Positions 11,474 to 24,270 are shown, counted from the first letter of the stretch. The stretch: DNA of 64,000 nucleotides from Aquilaria yunnanensis (GCA_039654915.1 CM077594.1:86504893-86568892), one strand, 5' to 3'. Translations and numbers: made by a program. Notes: a model not told the origin generated them from the letters alone.

Positions 11474-11937
11474 TTTCAGGAATTTTCAATGTGGGCTAAC
11501 ATTAATTATGCATTTTATTAAAATGGATTAAGATTAAATTGGTCAATTATAAAACATATGGAGCCCATAAAGGTTATGATATAATTATTTAGGATAGTGA
11601 CTCTAATTATATAACAAAATGTGAGTTATATTAGTGTGGGTCATAGAATCCGTGTGGCTATTAATGGGTAGACTCATAAGATTTTTTATATAAATGAGTA
11701 CTGGGGCTCTCCCTTGACAAAATTTTATGATGAACATAATGGAACTCTGCCCGTTGAAAGTACTCTGGTCTAGAGATAAAGGAAAATCCCTTAATTCAAT
11801 TGCTTATTGTAATTTCCACTGTATATCACAATGGATTAAATCAAGTTAGATGTTCTTGTTTCTCATATTTAATTTTTATATTATGTGCTCTCATTTATAA
11901 TCATGTTAGAGGTTAAGAAAATTAACATATTATATCA
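11474..11937 (+). repeat. 5' LTR of the copia element
   Basis: 464 bp, aligned with the right LTR from AGGAATTTTCAATGTG to GGTTAAGAAAATTAACA. The first four bases have drifted from TGTT to TTTC. It carries a unique TTTTTATATTATGTGCTCTC stretch near its 3' end where the right LTR instead has an internal duplication. TTTTATATAAATGAG at about 11685 could be the old TATA region. Confidence 0.92.
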
Positions 11938-12934
11938 GAACCTGCTACATGATTATAGGACATATGTTTAATTGGATTATGTCTGTCCGATCAAGCAATT
12001 GGATTTTAATTTTCTATACCCGATGCATATTTGTTTGCTATTGTTCTTAAATTTCTTTTGTTTTATTGGTTCGGTTAATAAAACAAAGAAAAGAGATTTA
12101 TAAATGTGTTAAAATAAATCGGGTCTGTCAAGAAGGCAAGGCGTCGGAGGGGAGTGACAGCATCGTTTGGTGGCATCAAGCATCGCGACCGGGATTGTGT
12201 CTGCTGCAGCCCGTTTCCGGCGATGTTTGGCCGTCATTGTCGCAAGTGGAGGCTTTGGAACGAGCGTCTGGTTTTTTCTTTTTTTTTTTCTGTCACTGGG
12301 TATTAACAAAAAATAGAAACCGGCGCTTTATATATACCTATGGATTATGATTTTGGGGTTGAACCCGGCTGTTGTGCATTAACGAGAAAAAAAAAATGCT
12401 CGGGTTGAAAGATACAGAAAACGCGAATCGGAGAATAAGGCTTAGATTGTTTACCTAACTTTTGGTTTAATGACGGCATGAGTCCTCTAGGATTCGTCCT
12501 TGTTATGAGTTAGGCCTTATTCTTTGTTCCTGGTCATTTTTGTCCTAAATGGTTGCTGAAATTATTTGCTGGCCATTAAGTTTTTCTCCTGTGTGTATTT
12601 CGGTCCCTGGACTTTCATAATGAACCCTGAAGCTGCTGATTTCATAAAGTGACCCCAAACCTTTAATTAAATCCTTGTTAAAAGCTATTTTTATGCAATA
12701 ATGGTTATATTCACTACAAGTAAAAAGACATATTTGAGCTAAATGTCTCATGAAGGTAAGGTTAAAGTGAATATGTATGATTAATATGTTTATAAACTGA
12801 AGTTAAGGGACATGTTATGAAGTTGCATAAAGTTAGTCTATAAAGCCTTAGATTGCAACTCAATTGACCCTAAACTTTTAAATAAAGCCATTGAAAGGAT
12901 TTTTCATGCAGTCAAGTTTATTTTCACCATAATC

Positions 12935-13125
12935 AATGAGATATATGAAGTTTCAATATCTCATAAGGGTTAATTAACTAATGAGATATATAAGGTCTCA
13001 TATCTCATAAGGTTTAATAAATTAATCATTGAGATATATATATGGTTTTAATATCTCATAAATGTTAATTAGCTAATAAGATATATAATGTCTCATATCT
13101 CATAAAGTTTAGCTGATTAATCATT
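12935..13125. repeat. Higher-order tandem repeat with GAGATAT/ATATCTC palindromes
   Basis: Four units of 45-48 bp alternate in an A-B-A-B order. Each unit opens with ATGAGATATAT or a variant and contains an inverted AATATCTCATAA or CATATCTCATAA; the A units end GTTAATTA(A/G)CTA and the B units end GATTAATC or AATTAATC. Each unit can fold into a small hairpin. It lies in the 5' internal region of the copia element, before pol. Confidence 0.8.
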
Positions 13126-15949
13126 GGGATACATAGAAAATTTAGCATGTCGATATCATTATTATCGTGAATGTGCATGATTAATCCATGTTCCTTGGAA
13201 TAAAAAATTTTATTCCTTAAAGTTTTGATTAAGATGCAAATGACACAACTTCCTATGATTAGAGAGAGATATTTCTAAAATTTATTCGTACATTAAGATT
13301 AAGTCATATAATTGTTTCACTAAGCCCCATATTTAAAAAAAATAATGCCATGGCATATGAGGGGACACCAAAGTGGATTTGGTTAAATTGTAGTCACCAA
13401 AGTGGCCTATTTGCCAAGTTTGTGAGATTTTATTCTTGCATGATTAGGGATGTTTCTGATTAAATGCCTAATTATTTAGTACAAAGGTGTTGGTTGTGCA
13501 TGAGCTCAAAAGATGATACACATAAGACATATGATTTAGACTTGACTGGTCTAAGCAATCTATACACCAAAATGTGGTAGATTTAGCAAGGATTGAAACA
13601 GATTATTTGGATCTCTCTTATGTGTGAAGATTTGGGATTGCATGCTATGTATTATGCTCAAAAGTGTTTTATAGTGATGTGCCCGAGTTCTCAGTAAAGA
13701 TACTATTATGGCTTTTAGTATCGACATCACCCCACGTTCATTAGTCATAGCCTCACTTGATCATTTGAATCATATTTCTTGCTCTTAGTTTGACCACATA
13801 TGCAACTGATGCGTGAAAAGGTATAATTTGGAAACCTGCTTAATGGCCATTAAGGGCTTTAATGGTCAAATTCTTGGCATTTTATTATTAAATATTTTGA
13901 TATCAAAATTGGCACCAAACCTAAGGGTTTTACTTCATAAAGTGCAACGGGGTAAAATCAAGTTATGTTGTACAAAATTAGGATGGTCCACATCTAGTTT
14001 AAGCTTAAACTATGTGGTACTAATAAGTTAAACAAATTTTGCCTTCTGAGTTTGAGCTATTTGAGTAAGCTCATAACATCCTTGTAAATCCTGGATAATC
14101 AATGATATATTTTTTCATGAATATGGATAAAAATATTTTATATAAGATTGAAAATGCTTAAATTGCCTTGTTTGTATTAAGTTATCACAAACCAGTATTA
14201 AGATAAATATGTTCAATTTATTGCTCCTATGATGTTTAAACTTTCAAAGGTCAAATTGAGTTGTAAATGGTCATGAATGAAAAATGTCAAGGTGCTTTGT
14301 TTGGAAGAAGGGAGATCATAAAGATTAAGAGTGTTCTAAGTAAAAGTTGGTTAGAAAATTTGAGCATAAAATAACTCATTGGTTCTTTTTTTAAATGAAT
14401 CCTTTGTGGCCATATATAGATCTAGGTGTCATGGTGTAAAAAAATTGACTGTTTTATACATTTTAAGGATTAATAAACAAGAAGATACCAAATAAAGGAT
14501 TTTAAGCTCATAATTCATATGGAGATGATGTAGATCTCAAACAATATTTAATTTTTGTTTGACTTTTATGTCATCTCATATAGTAATAAACATATTATTA
14601 CCAAAGTATCTCCAATAAAAAAGTAGTTTTTCATGTTGAGACATAAGGATTTAATCACATCTATGAGGAAGAGTAAGAAGGGATAATAAATGACGACGCA
14701 TTCTTTACTCTTCATAATGACAACCTAGAGACATGTATTACTACTTTAGAGATATGTAACCAAGATTAAGGAAAATAAGCTATAAGCTGCTTAGTCCTCT
14801 TAAAGATCCTTGGTATTGACATTGATAAACCATGTTCGTACATAAAATGTGACCTTAAAATTTTTTTACATTTTATTAATGATTTATCCCATTATGATGT
14901 TGTTTTCTCAAATATGGATAACTTTGAGATTCTTGATCAATTCGAGATGCAAAAAATTTAAATTGAGAAATAATTTGGGATGAATGTCAAATTTTGAAAT
15001 TTGACCATAAAATAAGTATTATGGGCAACATGGGGGAGAAATAAACCATAAAGTATGTCTGCCAAATACTTTACCCTTGTGGAATAGTAACTTAGTTTAC
15101 TATGTCAAGTATAATTGAACAAAATTATGTGGCTAAAAAGTGAAATCACACACCGATGAGCATTATGTATATATATTGTCATGACTGCTATGAGTTGAGG
15201 CTATCAAGGGTTTTTTCAAATACCCTCATAAAGGACTCATATAATGGTATATGAATAAATTTATCTTTAAGTCATGGACTTATAACAAACCTAACTATGA
15301 GATACTTTTTGGATATTTGTATCTCATTATGAATAAACTACATTCATGTTATGTTGATGATCTTTCATTGAATGCCTTTATTGATTTTAAAGGATTTTGA
15401 TTTCTATGATAGATTGGAATCTAGAATTGTTGAATCAAAGTAACTAAAGTTCTAAATTTGATCATTCTTAGACTATAGAAAGGAATAAGCATATGATTAA
15501 GGAATACACTTATACTCATATAGTAATTTGACTTTTAAAATAAATTTTGTGGTATTTATCATTGAGAAATAAGAACCTATATAACTATAAGTTGTAAAGT
15601 TATAAAGTTAACATAAAAGGATGGTTGTTTTAGAAGTCTGAAAAGGTAAAGGGGGCACATTTACTCTTTTTATTATATGGTCTATTATGAGAATGATTAG
15701 ACATCTTTTCATTTCCAAATTCAGAAGTTACTTTTAGTTCTCATAAAAATCTACATAGAATATAATGAAAGAACATGTGTGGTTTATGCCATGAACAAAA
15801 GAAAAGGAACTTATGAAGTTACTTAAGGTTATAGTCTCAATTTTATCATTTGGGTTGTGAAGACTAAAATGGTTTCCTAAGAGATTTTGATATAAAGTCA
15901 TTCACTGATGGATGTACTTGAGAAAAATTAATATTAATTTGATTTTTCT

Positions 15950-17105
15950 TGTATTTTTAGAATACATTTGAATTAATCTTGGTGCATGTAACTCATTTTG
16001 GTCCAGGGCTATAATAAAGAATTAAAATATCATATTGAGATGGGAACATAAAGAAAAATCTACATAGATAAAACCTTGAAGTTTGAGATAACTTATAAAG
16101 AGAGTTTCCTACTATTGATACTAAAAGATCCTTCATTTTGTGGATACTTGAACAAATAAATGTACATATTATAAGGTCAGTGGGAGCCAACTTGTCATCT
16201 TTTGTATAGATGACATTTTACTTATAAAATATGGCTAGGACATGCTGCTTAAGGTTAAGTAATTTTTGTCCTGATGTCTGAAATGAAAGGGCCTTAGTGA
16301 AGTATCATTTGTTCTTAGTATTTAGAAAGATTTCAAAATCTATTGGTATTTTTCTCTTAGGAAGTATACACAAATAGACATATCATAATATTTGGATATG
16401 CTATAAGGTAAGTTTTGAGATGTGTTACTCATTAAAGGTAGTAATTGAGTAAGGTATATGTTTCAAGAACTTATTGAAAATTGAAAAAAATGCATTTAGA
16501 ATGTTTTATATCTTAGTGTCATCAAGAAATTGTTGTATGCACATTTGTACACTAGATTTGACATTATCTATGTAGTAGGCTTGTTGGAAAGGATTTTGAT
16601 CTAATCCTAAGTATAGCCATTAAGTTGCTACAAGAAAGAATTTTTAGATATTTCTAAAGAACTATAGATTGTTATTAACATATGGAAATGTTAATGACCC
16701 TAAATTGATAATAATTTAATCATCTGGCAATTGGAATACAGAAAATCCAATTAGAGCATATATTTGTTTAAGCAGGTTGTGTGTTGTATAACACTTTTTA
16801 TCTCTTTTAAAAATACATGTTGAGCACATAAAGTTTGAGAAATACTCAAGATGATTGCATAATTTAGTTCATTTTATAATTTTTTTTTTGGTTGATTTCA
16901 TTTGCTAGAGCTATATAATTGCTTAAATGATAATATGAATTTTGTGTCATTGAAGTCAAGTATTTGAGAGGTTTAAAGAACAAGAGAATGAAAAGTGATA
17001 TTGCAATAGAACATGTTGAAATTGAGCATACATTAGTGAATCCTCTAATCGAGGACTTCACTTCAATGTGATTAAAGGTTATATGACTCATATGGGTTGA
17101 GAGAA
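15950..17105 (+). pseudogene. Remnant of copia pol (reverse transcriptase and RNase H)
   Basis: At about 16172-16228 the frame reads KVSGSQLVIFCIDDILLIK, matching the copia reverse-transcriptase block ending in the Y-(V/I)-D-D active site, here C-I-D-D. At about 16604-16690 NPKYSH..VATRKNF..IF corresponds to the copia RNase H-proximal NP..H W..V.R.LRYL block, with stops. At about 17005-17060 IEHVEIEHTLVNPLIEDF matches the C-terminal I..H..TE..ADPLTK block. Order and strand fit the LTR orientation. Multiple in-frame stops make it inactive. Upstream gag and integrase sequence is too eroded to place. Confidence 0.85.
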
Positions 17106-17787
17106 GCCTCATGGTGTACTTAATTATTGGGGGTTTGTATGCTTACTCTATTTGCCTGTTTTGATGTTTGAACATATTCTTATGGATGTATAAAGGTTTA
17201 TATCATTTTGTAAGGACAATCTTTTACTCAATCATAAGGTATGATATGTCTATTACAAAATGATATTGCATTGAGTATATGCATAAAGTCTTAAGATGAG
17301 TGTGAATCTTAAGCAAAGGCTTGGGGCATATTGTTTGTGGCCTTGTGATTGTATGTCTTGTGACACATAAAGGTTATTTCCAGATACATAATGGTTTAAA
17401 GACATATAGGCTTAATTATAAGTCATAAAAGATTTTTTTTTTTTTGCGTGCTTTGTGCTGCATAAATGAGAGAAATTAATGAGACCAATAAGTAAACAAC
17501 AATGTAAAAATAGATTATAAAGTGAGAATTGTTGTTACTTGCTACACTACCACATTTAGTTCATATTAATAAGGTGTATCGATGAGTGTAACCATGGAAG
17601 GTCTTGTGACATAAGTTGATATAGTTACTACAACAATCCTCCATTAAAAACCTTGTTGGACAAAATGAAACTGGAGTTGTTTTATGACCAATTTATTTTC
17701 AATAGCATGTGTATAAAGGTTTCAAAGGTCTTAATCAAAAACATGTTTCTAAAATCTTCCACAATTAATGTTACCCAAGTGGGAGAA

Positions 17788-18301
17788 TGTTAGGAATTTT
17801 CAATGTGAATTAACATTAATTGTGCGTTTTATTAAAATGGATTAAGATTAAATTAGTCAATTATAAGACATACGAAGCCCATAAAAGTTATGATCTAATT
17901 ATTTGGACTAGTGACTTCAGTTATATAACAAAATGTACATTATATTAGTGTCAGTCATATGACTATTAATCGGTAATCCCATGAGACTTTTATATAAAGG
18001 AGTGTTAGGTCTCTTATTTACCCAAATTTTATGATGAGCATAATGGAACTTTGCCCATTAAAAATACTCCGATCTAAGGATAAAGGCGAAGCCTATAATG
18101 TAATTACTTGTTGTAATTTCCGCTGCGTATCGCTATAGATTAAATCAAGTATAATTCATTTTTTGGGTGGACCATTAAGAATGTCCTGATCTACAAATAA
18201 GGAAAAAGCCTCTAGTATAATTGGGTGTTGTAGTTTCTATTACATATCATGACAAATCAAATCAAGTTAGATATTCTTGTTAGGGGTTAAGAAAATTAAC
18301 A
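17788..18301 (+). repeat. 3' LTR of the copia element
   Basis: 514 bp, starting TGTTAGG and ending ATTAACA. It is longer than the left LTR because a segment of about 110 bp (ATACTCCGATCTA..AAATCAAGT) is present twice in diverged form, at about 18062-18150 and 18173-18275. LTRs are identical at insertion, so the many substitutions and this indel mean the insertion is old. Confidence 0.92.
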
Positions 18302-18306
18302 CCATC

Positions 18307-20170
18307 AATCCAAACTTTCACATCTAGATGTAAAAATATTGAATATCAAAACTTTTTAATTCACATCCTAGTTAGAGCACTCACAAGCCGCAAACTAACC
18401 TATTTCCGGATAACTCAATAAGCTAACGAAAGTGTCACTGTAAAATGAGATTTGGGCCCTCATAATAACATGCGTGGAATCTAGTCCGTAGTGACTCACG
18501 CACACTTGCCATTCTCATCACTTATCAAACTCATTGCCCAAAATACCCACAATCATGTCGAACCAAACCAATCTCTCAAGTTTCAACCGTTTTTTTTCTT
18601 TTAATTTTTGTTTTTTTTTCAAAGCCCTCTGAATTAGAACGACAATGCTAAGCATAGCAAAGACTTTAGTAGAATTTCGTACTAAATAATGCACTAAACA
18701 AATGATGAATAATTCAATTTCAAGTAAATTATGCACTTCATTTTGCCATTGACTATCAATAAATATAGGTAAAAATAGTTTAAAAAAAATTCATTTTATA
18801 GTATTATGCTAAAAACATAGTGGCAATTTCGCACCCTTAACTCAGCAAGCAGGAGCCACTATAAAACTCGCCCCTTTCTGATATAAACATAAAAATACAC
18901 AAGAAATTGTGGCAGACCATTCGTGTATGAAATATCTGGTTTGTCTCAATCGCGTAACCTGCCTCTGATTCCTATACTGTTTTTCGTCTTCAAATTCTAG
19001 GGTTTGTTCCTCCTTCTGCCGCTTCAATCCGTGCCTTCGTAAAAAAGTCGTTTTTGAGGTGACTGTTGTTTCATTGTTTACCACATCTTCCTACGATGAA
19101 ATTTGATGTCAGCTTTGTTTGCTTTCTTGTTTGATCGGATTCATGGTTTTTGGTTTCTGGGTTTTCGTCAAAGGACCAGAGAAGGGCTTCGTTCGTAATC
19201 TGGGTTTTCGGGATTCGACTATCGATCTCGTAAAGTTTCTGTTTTTATGTTTTACTATTTTTCTTTTCCTCTTGGTTCGATTCTGTTGTTATTGGATCGG
19301 ACTCGAATAATTGCTTTCTCTATTTATTTGTCTTATGTGCCCCAGTCTCATCCTTCATGGTAAGTTGTAAAGAGGCAACTCTTATGTAATCGTCACTTGT
19401 ATCTTGTCAGAAATAATGAGAAATGTTTAAAAACTTTTATCTGTCAGGTTATGCTTTACCATTCTGTGCTCCTGCTAGATTCATGTTAATGGCGATGCTA
19501 GGCAATTCTGCTTATTTGTCTCAGTGGACCTAAAGTTTGATGCTGTATAGATTTTTTTTGTTGGTCTCTTCAAGAGTCATCTTGTGAAATATGCAGCTGT
19601 ACATACCTGAATTTCTGGTTTCCAAAAGTTTTGTTTCTATATCTAGTTGAACCTGAAAAGCAACTCTTTTCTAAGTTTGTGAAGGGACTTAAGGAACTTT
19701 AAAATTATGTAGTTTTGTTTCTTTAGTTTGGCCTTTTGCCACCTGGTTTTTGAATGGTATGTTAAAGCATCAGCTACATGCGGGTGCCATGAAACAATCA
19801 GAGTACTTGCTTTTTTTTCCAAAATCACCGTACATTACTATATGGAATACCATCCTTATGAACTCTGGATGAATTATAGTCTTTTCTATTTAAGAAAATA
19901 GATGGATTACTGACTAAGGTCGAATATCCTGGTACGCATTTATATCTTTGTATACACTAAGACTAATGTTTGTAAGATATTAATATCGAGACCAGGAAAG
20001 CCAAACCCACCTTTTGCTGTTTTTGTTTACCTGTTTTATGCTTTTTGTGTTGGTTTTTTTGTTTCTGTTGATACTTGATAATGATACTATTATTAGTTTA
20101 TCTATTGGCTAAGATTTGTTGCCTGCTTGAAAGAGTGATCTTGGTTTTGTGGTTCTTTAGGCAAGACTGA
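18307..20170 (+). promoter_or_regulatory. Promoter and long intron-bearing 5' leader of SAMDC
   Basis: No coding gene is visible. The upstream part is AT-rich; from about 18870 the sequence becomes more mixed, as in a transcribed leader. A good acceptor GGTTCTTTAG lies at 20151-20160, ten bases before the first uORF, so the leader almost certainly has an intron. CATG^GTAAGT at 19359/19360 and GAG^GTGACT near 19057 are candidate donors; I cannot choose between them. Plant SAMDC genes commonly carry introns in the 5' leader. Confidence 0.6.
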
Positions 20171-20179
20171 ATGACATAA
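20171..20179 (+). CDS. Tiny uORF of SAMDC (two codons)
   Basis: ATGACATAA encodes Met-Thr and stops. Its last A is the first base of the next uORF's ATG (TAATGG), a one-base overlap. This tiny/small uORF overlap is an established conserved arrangement in plant SAMDC leaders, where the pair controls translation in response to polyamines. Here it is seen directly. Confidence 0.9.
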   Translation: MT

Positions 20180-20430
20180 TGGAGTCCAAAGGTGGGAAGA
20201 AGAAGTCCAGTAGTAGTAGCAGTAAATCCTTATTCTATGAAGCTCCACTAGGTTACAGCATTGAAGATGTTCGACCACATGGTGGAATTAAGAAATTCAG
20301 ATCTGCTGCTTATTCCAACGTGAGTCTTGTTGTACATTTTTTTTTCCAGGTTGTATCACAACAGTCCCTATCTCTTTGAATAACATTATTGCATCTTTTC
20401 TCTGTGCAGTGCATCCGAAAGCCATCCTGA
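20179..20430 (+). CDS. Conserved SAMDC upstream peptide (spliced uORF, 53 residues)
   Basis: Exon 1 20179-20319 and exon 2 20410-20430, joined across TTCCAAC^GTGAGT and TCTGTGCAG^TGC in phase 0. The peptide begins MESKGGKKKSSSSSS, contains FYEAPLGYSIEDVRPHGGIK and ends CIRKPS before TGA. This is the deeply conserved peptide uORF of plant AdoMetDC mRNAs. In this family the peptide represses translation of the downstream enzyme when polyamines are high, with the tiny uORF modulating access to it. The 90-bp intron inside the uORF means an unspliced message would read past the donor and stop at a different place (TTTGA, near 20379) with a different C-terminus. Confidence 0.95.
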
Positions 20431-20556
20431 TATTCCTAAAAGTGTGACATAATCCCAGAAGCTGTCTCACTTGAATATCTTTTAGCTCGTGCCTTTCTTC
20501 TCTTCTTATTCAGTATTCTCCTTTCCTGCAAAGTTATTTGTTTTCTTTAAGCAAAT

Positions 20557-21672
20557 ATGGCCTTGACTGCTCCTGCAATTGGTTTCGAAGGCTTTGAAAA
20601 GAGACTAGAGATTTCATTTTCAAATCGTGGATTCTTGGTTGATGATGGAGGCAAGGGCCTCCGAGCTTTGTCCAGAATGCAATTGAATGAGATTCTTGCA
20701 CCTGCTGAATGCACAATTGTGTCTTCACTCTCAAATGATCATGTGGACTCATATGTCCTCTCTGAATCAAGCCTCTTTGTTTTCCCTTACAAAATTATCA
20801 TCAAGACTTGTGGGACCACAAAATTGCTTTCTTCAATTCCTGCTATTCTTGGGGTAGCCAATAGCCTTTCACTCTCTGCATCCTCTGTGATTTACAGTCG
20901 TGGGAGTTTTATGTTTCCTTGGGTTCAGCTGTTTCCTCATCGTAGCTTTTCTGAGGAGGTAGCAGTGCTTGATAACTATTTTGGCAGGCTAGGCTTTGGC
21001 AGCAAGGCATGTGTAATGTCTGGCTCCAACCAGAACAGGAAATGGCATGTATACACTGCTTCTGCAGAAATGGGAATACACTCAAATCCTGTTTACACAC
21101 TGGAAGTTTGCATGGCTGGTTTGGATAGGGGAAAAGCATCTGTCTTCTACAAAACGCAAGCAAGTTCAGCTGCTGTGATGACGGAGAGTTCTGGCATTAG
21201 GAAGATTCTACCACACTCTGAGATTTGCGACTTTGCATTCAACCCTTGCGGTTACTCTATGAATGCAGTTGAAAAGGATGCAATCTCTACAATCCATGTA
21301 ACTCCAGAGGATGGCTTCAGTTATGCAAGTTTTGAGGCAGCAGGTTATGATCTTGAAAGCATGAATTCGGCACTATTGCTCAGGAGAGTGTTGGCCTGCT
21401 TTAAACCAACTGAGTTCTCCATAGCTTTGCGTACTACTGCAATTGTTAGTGGACTTGAGCGCAAGATTCCTGCAGGCTTAAGTGGGTACTGCTGTGAAAG
21501 GAGGAGCTATGGATTGCTTGGGAAAGGTGGTCTGGTCATCTACAACACCTTTGCTAGAGTTGAAGCCTGTCTGCCTCCCAGATCAATTCTGAGATGCCAC
21601 TTGACTGGGAATGAAAATGCCGAGGGATTGGAAGGACTCTGGCTTGCTCCCTTTCATCTCAGTTCACTGTAG
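20557..21672 (+). CDS. SAMDC: S-adenosylmethionine decarboxylase proenzyme
   Basis: 371 residues in one exon, the usual size for plant AdoMetDC. The enzyme decarboxylates S-adenosylmethionine to supply aminopropyl groups for spermidine and spermine synthesis in the cytosol. The motif [13 protein letters not shown] at 65-77 contains the self-cleavage site: the chain is cut between Glu70 and Ser71, and Ser71 becomes the pyruvoyl cofactor of the large subunit. Other family blocks present are [12 protein letters not shown] (80-91), the [20 protein letters not shown] region and the [16 protein letters not shown] segment linked to rapid turnover. The start ATG at 20557 lies 126 bp after the uORF stop. 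Some conserved positions vary (for example the residues after RLEISF), but no lesion is seen, so it looks functional. The 3' UTR probably runs to about 22000. Confidence 0.97.
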   Translation: MALTAPAIGFEGFEKRLEISFSNRGFLVDDGGKGLRALSRMQLNEILAPAECTIVSSLSNDHVDSYVLSESSLFVFPYKIIIKTCGTTKLLSSIPAILGVANSLSLSASSVIYSRGSFMFPWVQLFPHRSFSEEVAVLDNYFGRLGFGSKACVMSGSNQNRKWHVYTASAEMGIHSNPVYTLEVCMAGLDRGKASVFYKTQASSAAVMTESSGIRKILPHSEICDFAFNPCGYSMNAVEKDAISTIHVTPEDGFSYASFEAAGYDLESMNSALLLRRVLACFKPTEFSIALRTTAIVSGLERKIPAGLSGYCCERRSYGLLGKGGLVIYNTFARVEACLPPRSILRCHLTGNENAEGLEGLWLAPFHLSSL

Positions 21673-22091
21673 ATGCTTGAACTTAGCTGAGGATGAGCTT
21701 TACGGTTCGTCTGGGCTGCTGTCCAGGTCCTGGGGACAATGAGCCATCTGAGAAATGGTGGTGCTGTTGAAGTGTTGCAGGAAGGTCAGATTGTTTAAGG
21801 ATGTTGTTCAAGGTTGTTACTTTTTCGTTTGTGTTATTGTTAAATAGCAGTTTTCAGTTGCAATATGGATGCTTGAGGATGAGATTGGATGATGGCTTAA
21901 TTTTGTTCTTCTGTAATGCTGTGGATTTAGTTTTGTGGTACTGGGATAAATGTTGTTGTGAAAATGCATCTAAATATTTGCTTGACATAACCTGAAAGAG
22001 CAGAATAGTAGAGCACAGACGAGACGGCTGTTTTTAAGTGATTATACAACAGTATTTCATATATTTGTACGAGGCAAAGACCCTAAAGAGA

Positions 22092-22590
22092 CCACTAATG
22101 TTTGCACTTTGGCTCAATTATGTCACTCAACTATTATTTTGGCTAAAGATGCTACAGTGTCATCCAATAAAGTTGTTACTGAGTTGGTTTGATCATGATA
22201 CTAATATTACTAAGTTGGTCCAATTCAACCATTGTCTTTAATAGGTTGAACAATATATTTATACTATCTGTATTTTATATACTACCTTAAACTATAGGAT
22301 TAAAATATCACATTGTCTAGGTTACATTACAAATAAAAGTCAATGTTAACCATTGAGAATACTGACTGTCATAAAATAGGAGAACTCACAGCCAGTCGTC
22401 CTAAACGATTATCAACAACGCCATCATAATATTCTCCACTTAATCACCAACATTTTTTTAGCAAAACTTTTGTCTTGGATGAAGTGAATTAAAAAAATTT
22501 GACAACTGGACAAACTTAGTAACATCGGTGCTGAAATTGGCTAAAATTAAATTTAGATGGCACAATTGAGCTAGAGGCAAATATTAGCCA
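22092..22590. mobile_element. Inverted-repeat element, probably MITE
   Basis: The left end (CTAATGTTTGCACTTTGGCT, then GTTGTTACTGAGTTGG) matches the reverse complement of the right end (CTAATATTTGCCTCTAGCTC, then GATGTTACTAAGTTTG) over about 95 bp with many differences. The centre is AT-rich without coding content. Target duplication not found; superfamily uncertain. Confidence 0.6.
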
Positions 22591-24270
22591 ATTTTTTTAG
22601 TATTTCTGGCTTTTATGACGTACGCCTGGTATAACAGTTAACCCACTAATGATATCTCCTATAATCCCTCTATTATGAGTTTACGACATACTACACTAAA
22701 AATTACATTTTTTAAATTAAAAATATGGCACATTTAAAATTTTAAAATAGGAGAAAGAACGTATTAAGCCGACTAGTAACAAAGATGACACTCCTCTTTT
22801 TAGGATTTAAGGAATTCAATTTAGCGATTTGGCGTTAGGGATTACGGATTTTGGCATAGTGTTTTTTGGTTTAGGGTTATAGGTTTTAAAGTTTAAGGGC
22901 TAGGAGATAAACAAAAACAAACATTATAATACACAACTGATAAGCCATTTGAAGAAGTGATTGCGCAACACACATTATTGCTCACAAACAACGGTTTATA
23001 GAATGAGTTATTGTAGATTTGTACTTGATGTCATTGAAGCAGACATCAACCTAAAAAATGTTATAGATGTCTGTAGAATTTAGAGTTATAATCATAACTG
23101 GACTTAAGAGCTAGAAATAAATGTGCTGTGAAAAGATTTTACTTTCACACTAAAGAGTAAGAATCATTGATGGTAAAGATAATTGATGAGTTGTTCCAAG
23201 AAAAGATTGCTCTACACTTGCACCCTAAATCACAAAGGAAGACCCTACTCTTCTACAAGCCTCATTACATAGTTCAAAAGATGAAAAAGATGTGGAGGAT
23301 GATTAACATATATTGTTGCATGAATGTCCTCATGTCGCAATCTTGCAATATCGGAAACTTAGCTCTACTAGGGTGTTTCCATGCTTGACAGTAGATATAG
23401 AGGCAATTGCATAAAATAAAATTAGTTATTATTTTTTTAGGTTTTATAGGTAATCTTTTTTATTTTTCATAGATAGTCTTGTTTAAGCCTTTAATGCCTG
23501 CTTGGTTCTTGCATTGCTTAAATATTGTTGGTTTGGTTTAGGCTTTATTCCATTTATTTGTGAATTTTGTACTCTAGATTTATTCTGGCTTACTTGGAAG
23601 GTTTGTCTTGTTTCAATTTTGTTCATTTCATTCGGTGTTATAGGAATAAGTAACTTTTCTGTAACCAGTTTTATGTTCATGTTGTCTTTAGAGTCTTATG
23701 CTATAATTGGTTTGTAAGATGCGATTTGGCTTACTTTTAATTGTAATAAAGCATCATTTGTTGGAAAAAAAAAATAGGATGAGCATAATTTATTTAGAAA
23801 TATTTAGAAATACTCTCTTTCAGTCCCATATTTTTTACACCATATTTTTTGGGGGCAATCTCAAATTCTTTACAATATTTATTTTTTTTAATAAGTTTTA
23901 TCAACCAAATGACAATTATGCCTTCATTTTACTTTAACTTTCGAACTCATTCAATTCTTCTCCTAAATCTCATCCGATTCTTTTCTTCCAAATCTCATTT
24001 GACTATTTCCAAATTTCATCTGATTGAGACATAAGAAGTTTTGATTGGTCGATTTGAATGATTAAAGGCATGGGCAAGCCTTGATTTTGATGGAATCATG
24101 GTCCTGTAGTGTTGACCTGTCGCCTTCACCCTCTGCTCTAGTGTGATTTAGAATCAACGTTGCCACTGCTGCCACCATGTCCAACGCCATTGCTTCCTCC
24201 ACTGTTGCCACCAGCAGTTGCAATTTGAATTAGATTTGGCTAAATCAATATAGGAGAAATTCTGAAAAGC
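22591..24270. other. Intergenic DNA, no gene supported
   Basis: Several short frames (for example 23167-23388, 23502-23717) carry no recognised domain. A stretch ending TTGTAATAAAGCATC..TTGGAAAAAAAAAA near 23740-23774 looks like the polyadenylated 3' end of a retroposed transcript, but no source gene is evident. Confidence 0.4.

Larger units (their letters stand above)
11474..18301 (+). mobile_element. Ty1/copia LTR retrotransposon, full length but decayed
   Basis: Two LTRs flank an internal region and the whole is bordered by identical CCATC at 11469-11473 and 18302-18306, the 5-bp target duplication of an integrase. After the left LTR, TATTATATCAGAACC (11938-11952) resembles the copia primer site complementary to initiator tRNA-Met (TGGTATCAGAGCC). 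Before the right LTR, CAAGTGGGAGAATG (17776-17789) is a copia-type polypurine tract. The internal region keeps the copia order of reverse transcriptase then RNase H on the plus strand, but no frame is intact. Total length is 6.8 kb. Confidence 0.93.

Noticed and set aside
23700..23780. Poly-A-ended segment as a LINE or SINE
   Set aside because: AATAAA and an A run are present, but no reverse transcriptase, RNA polymerase III boxes or target duplication could be found.
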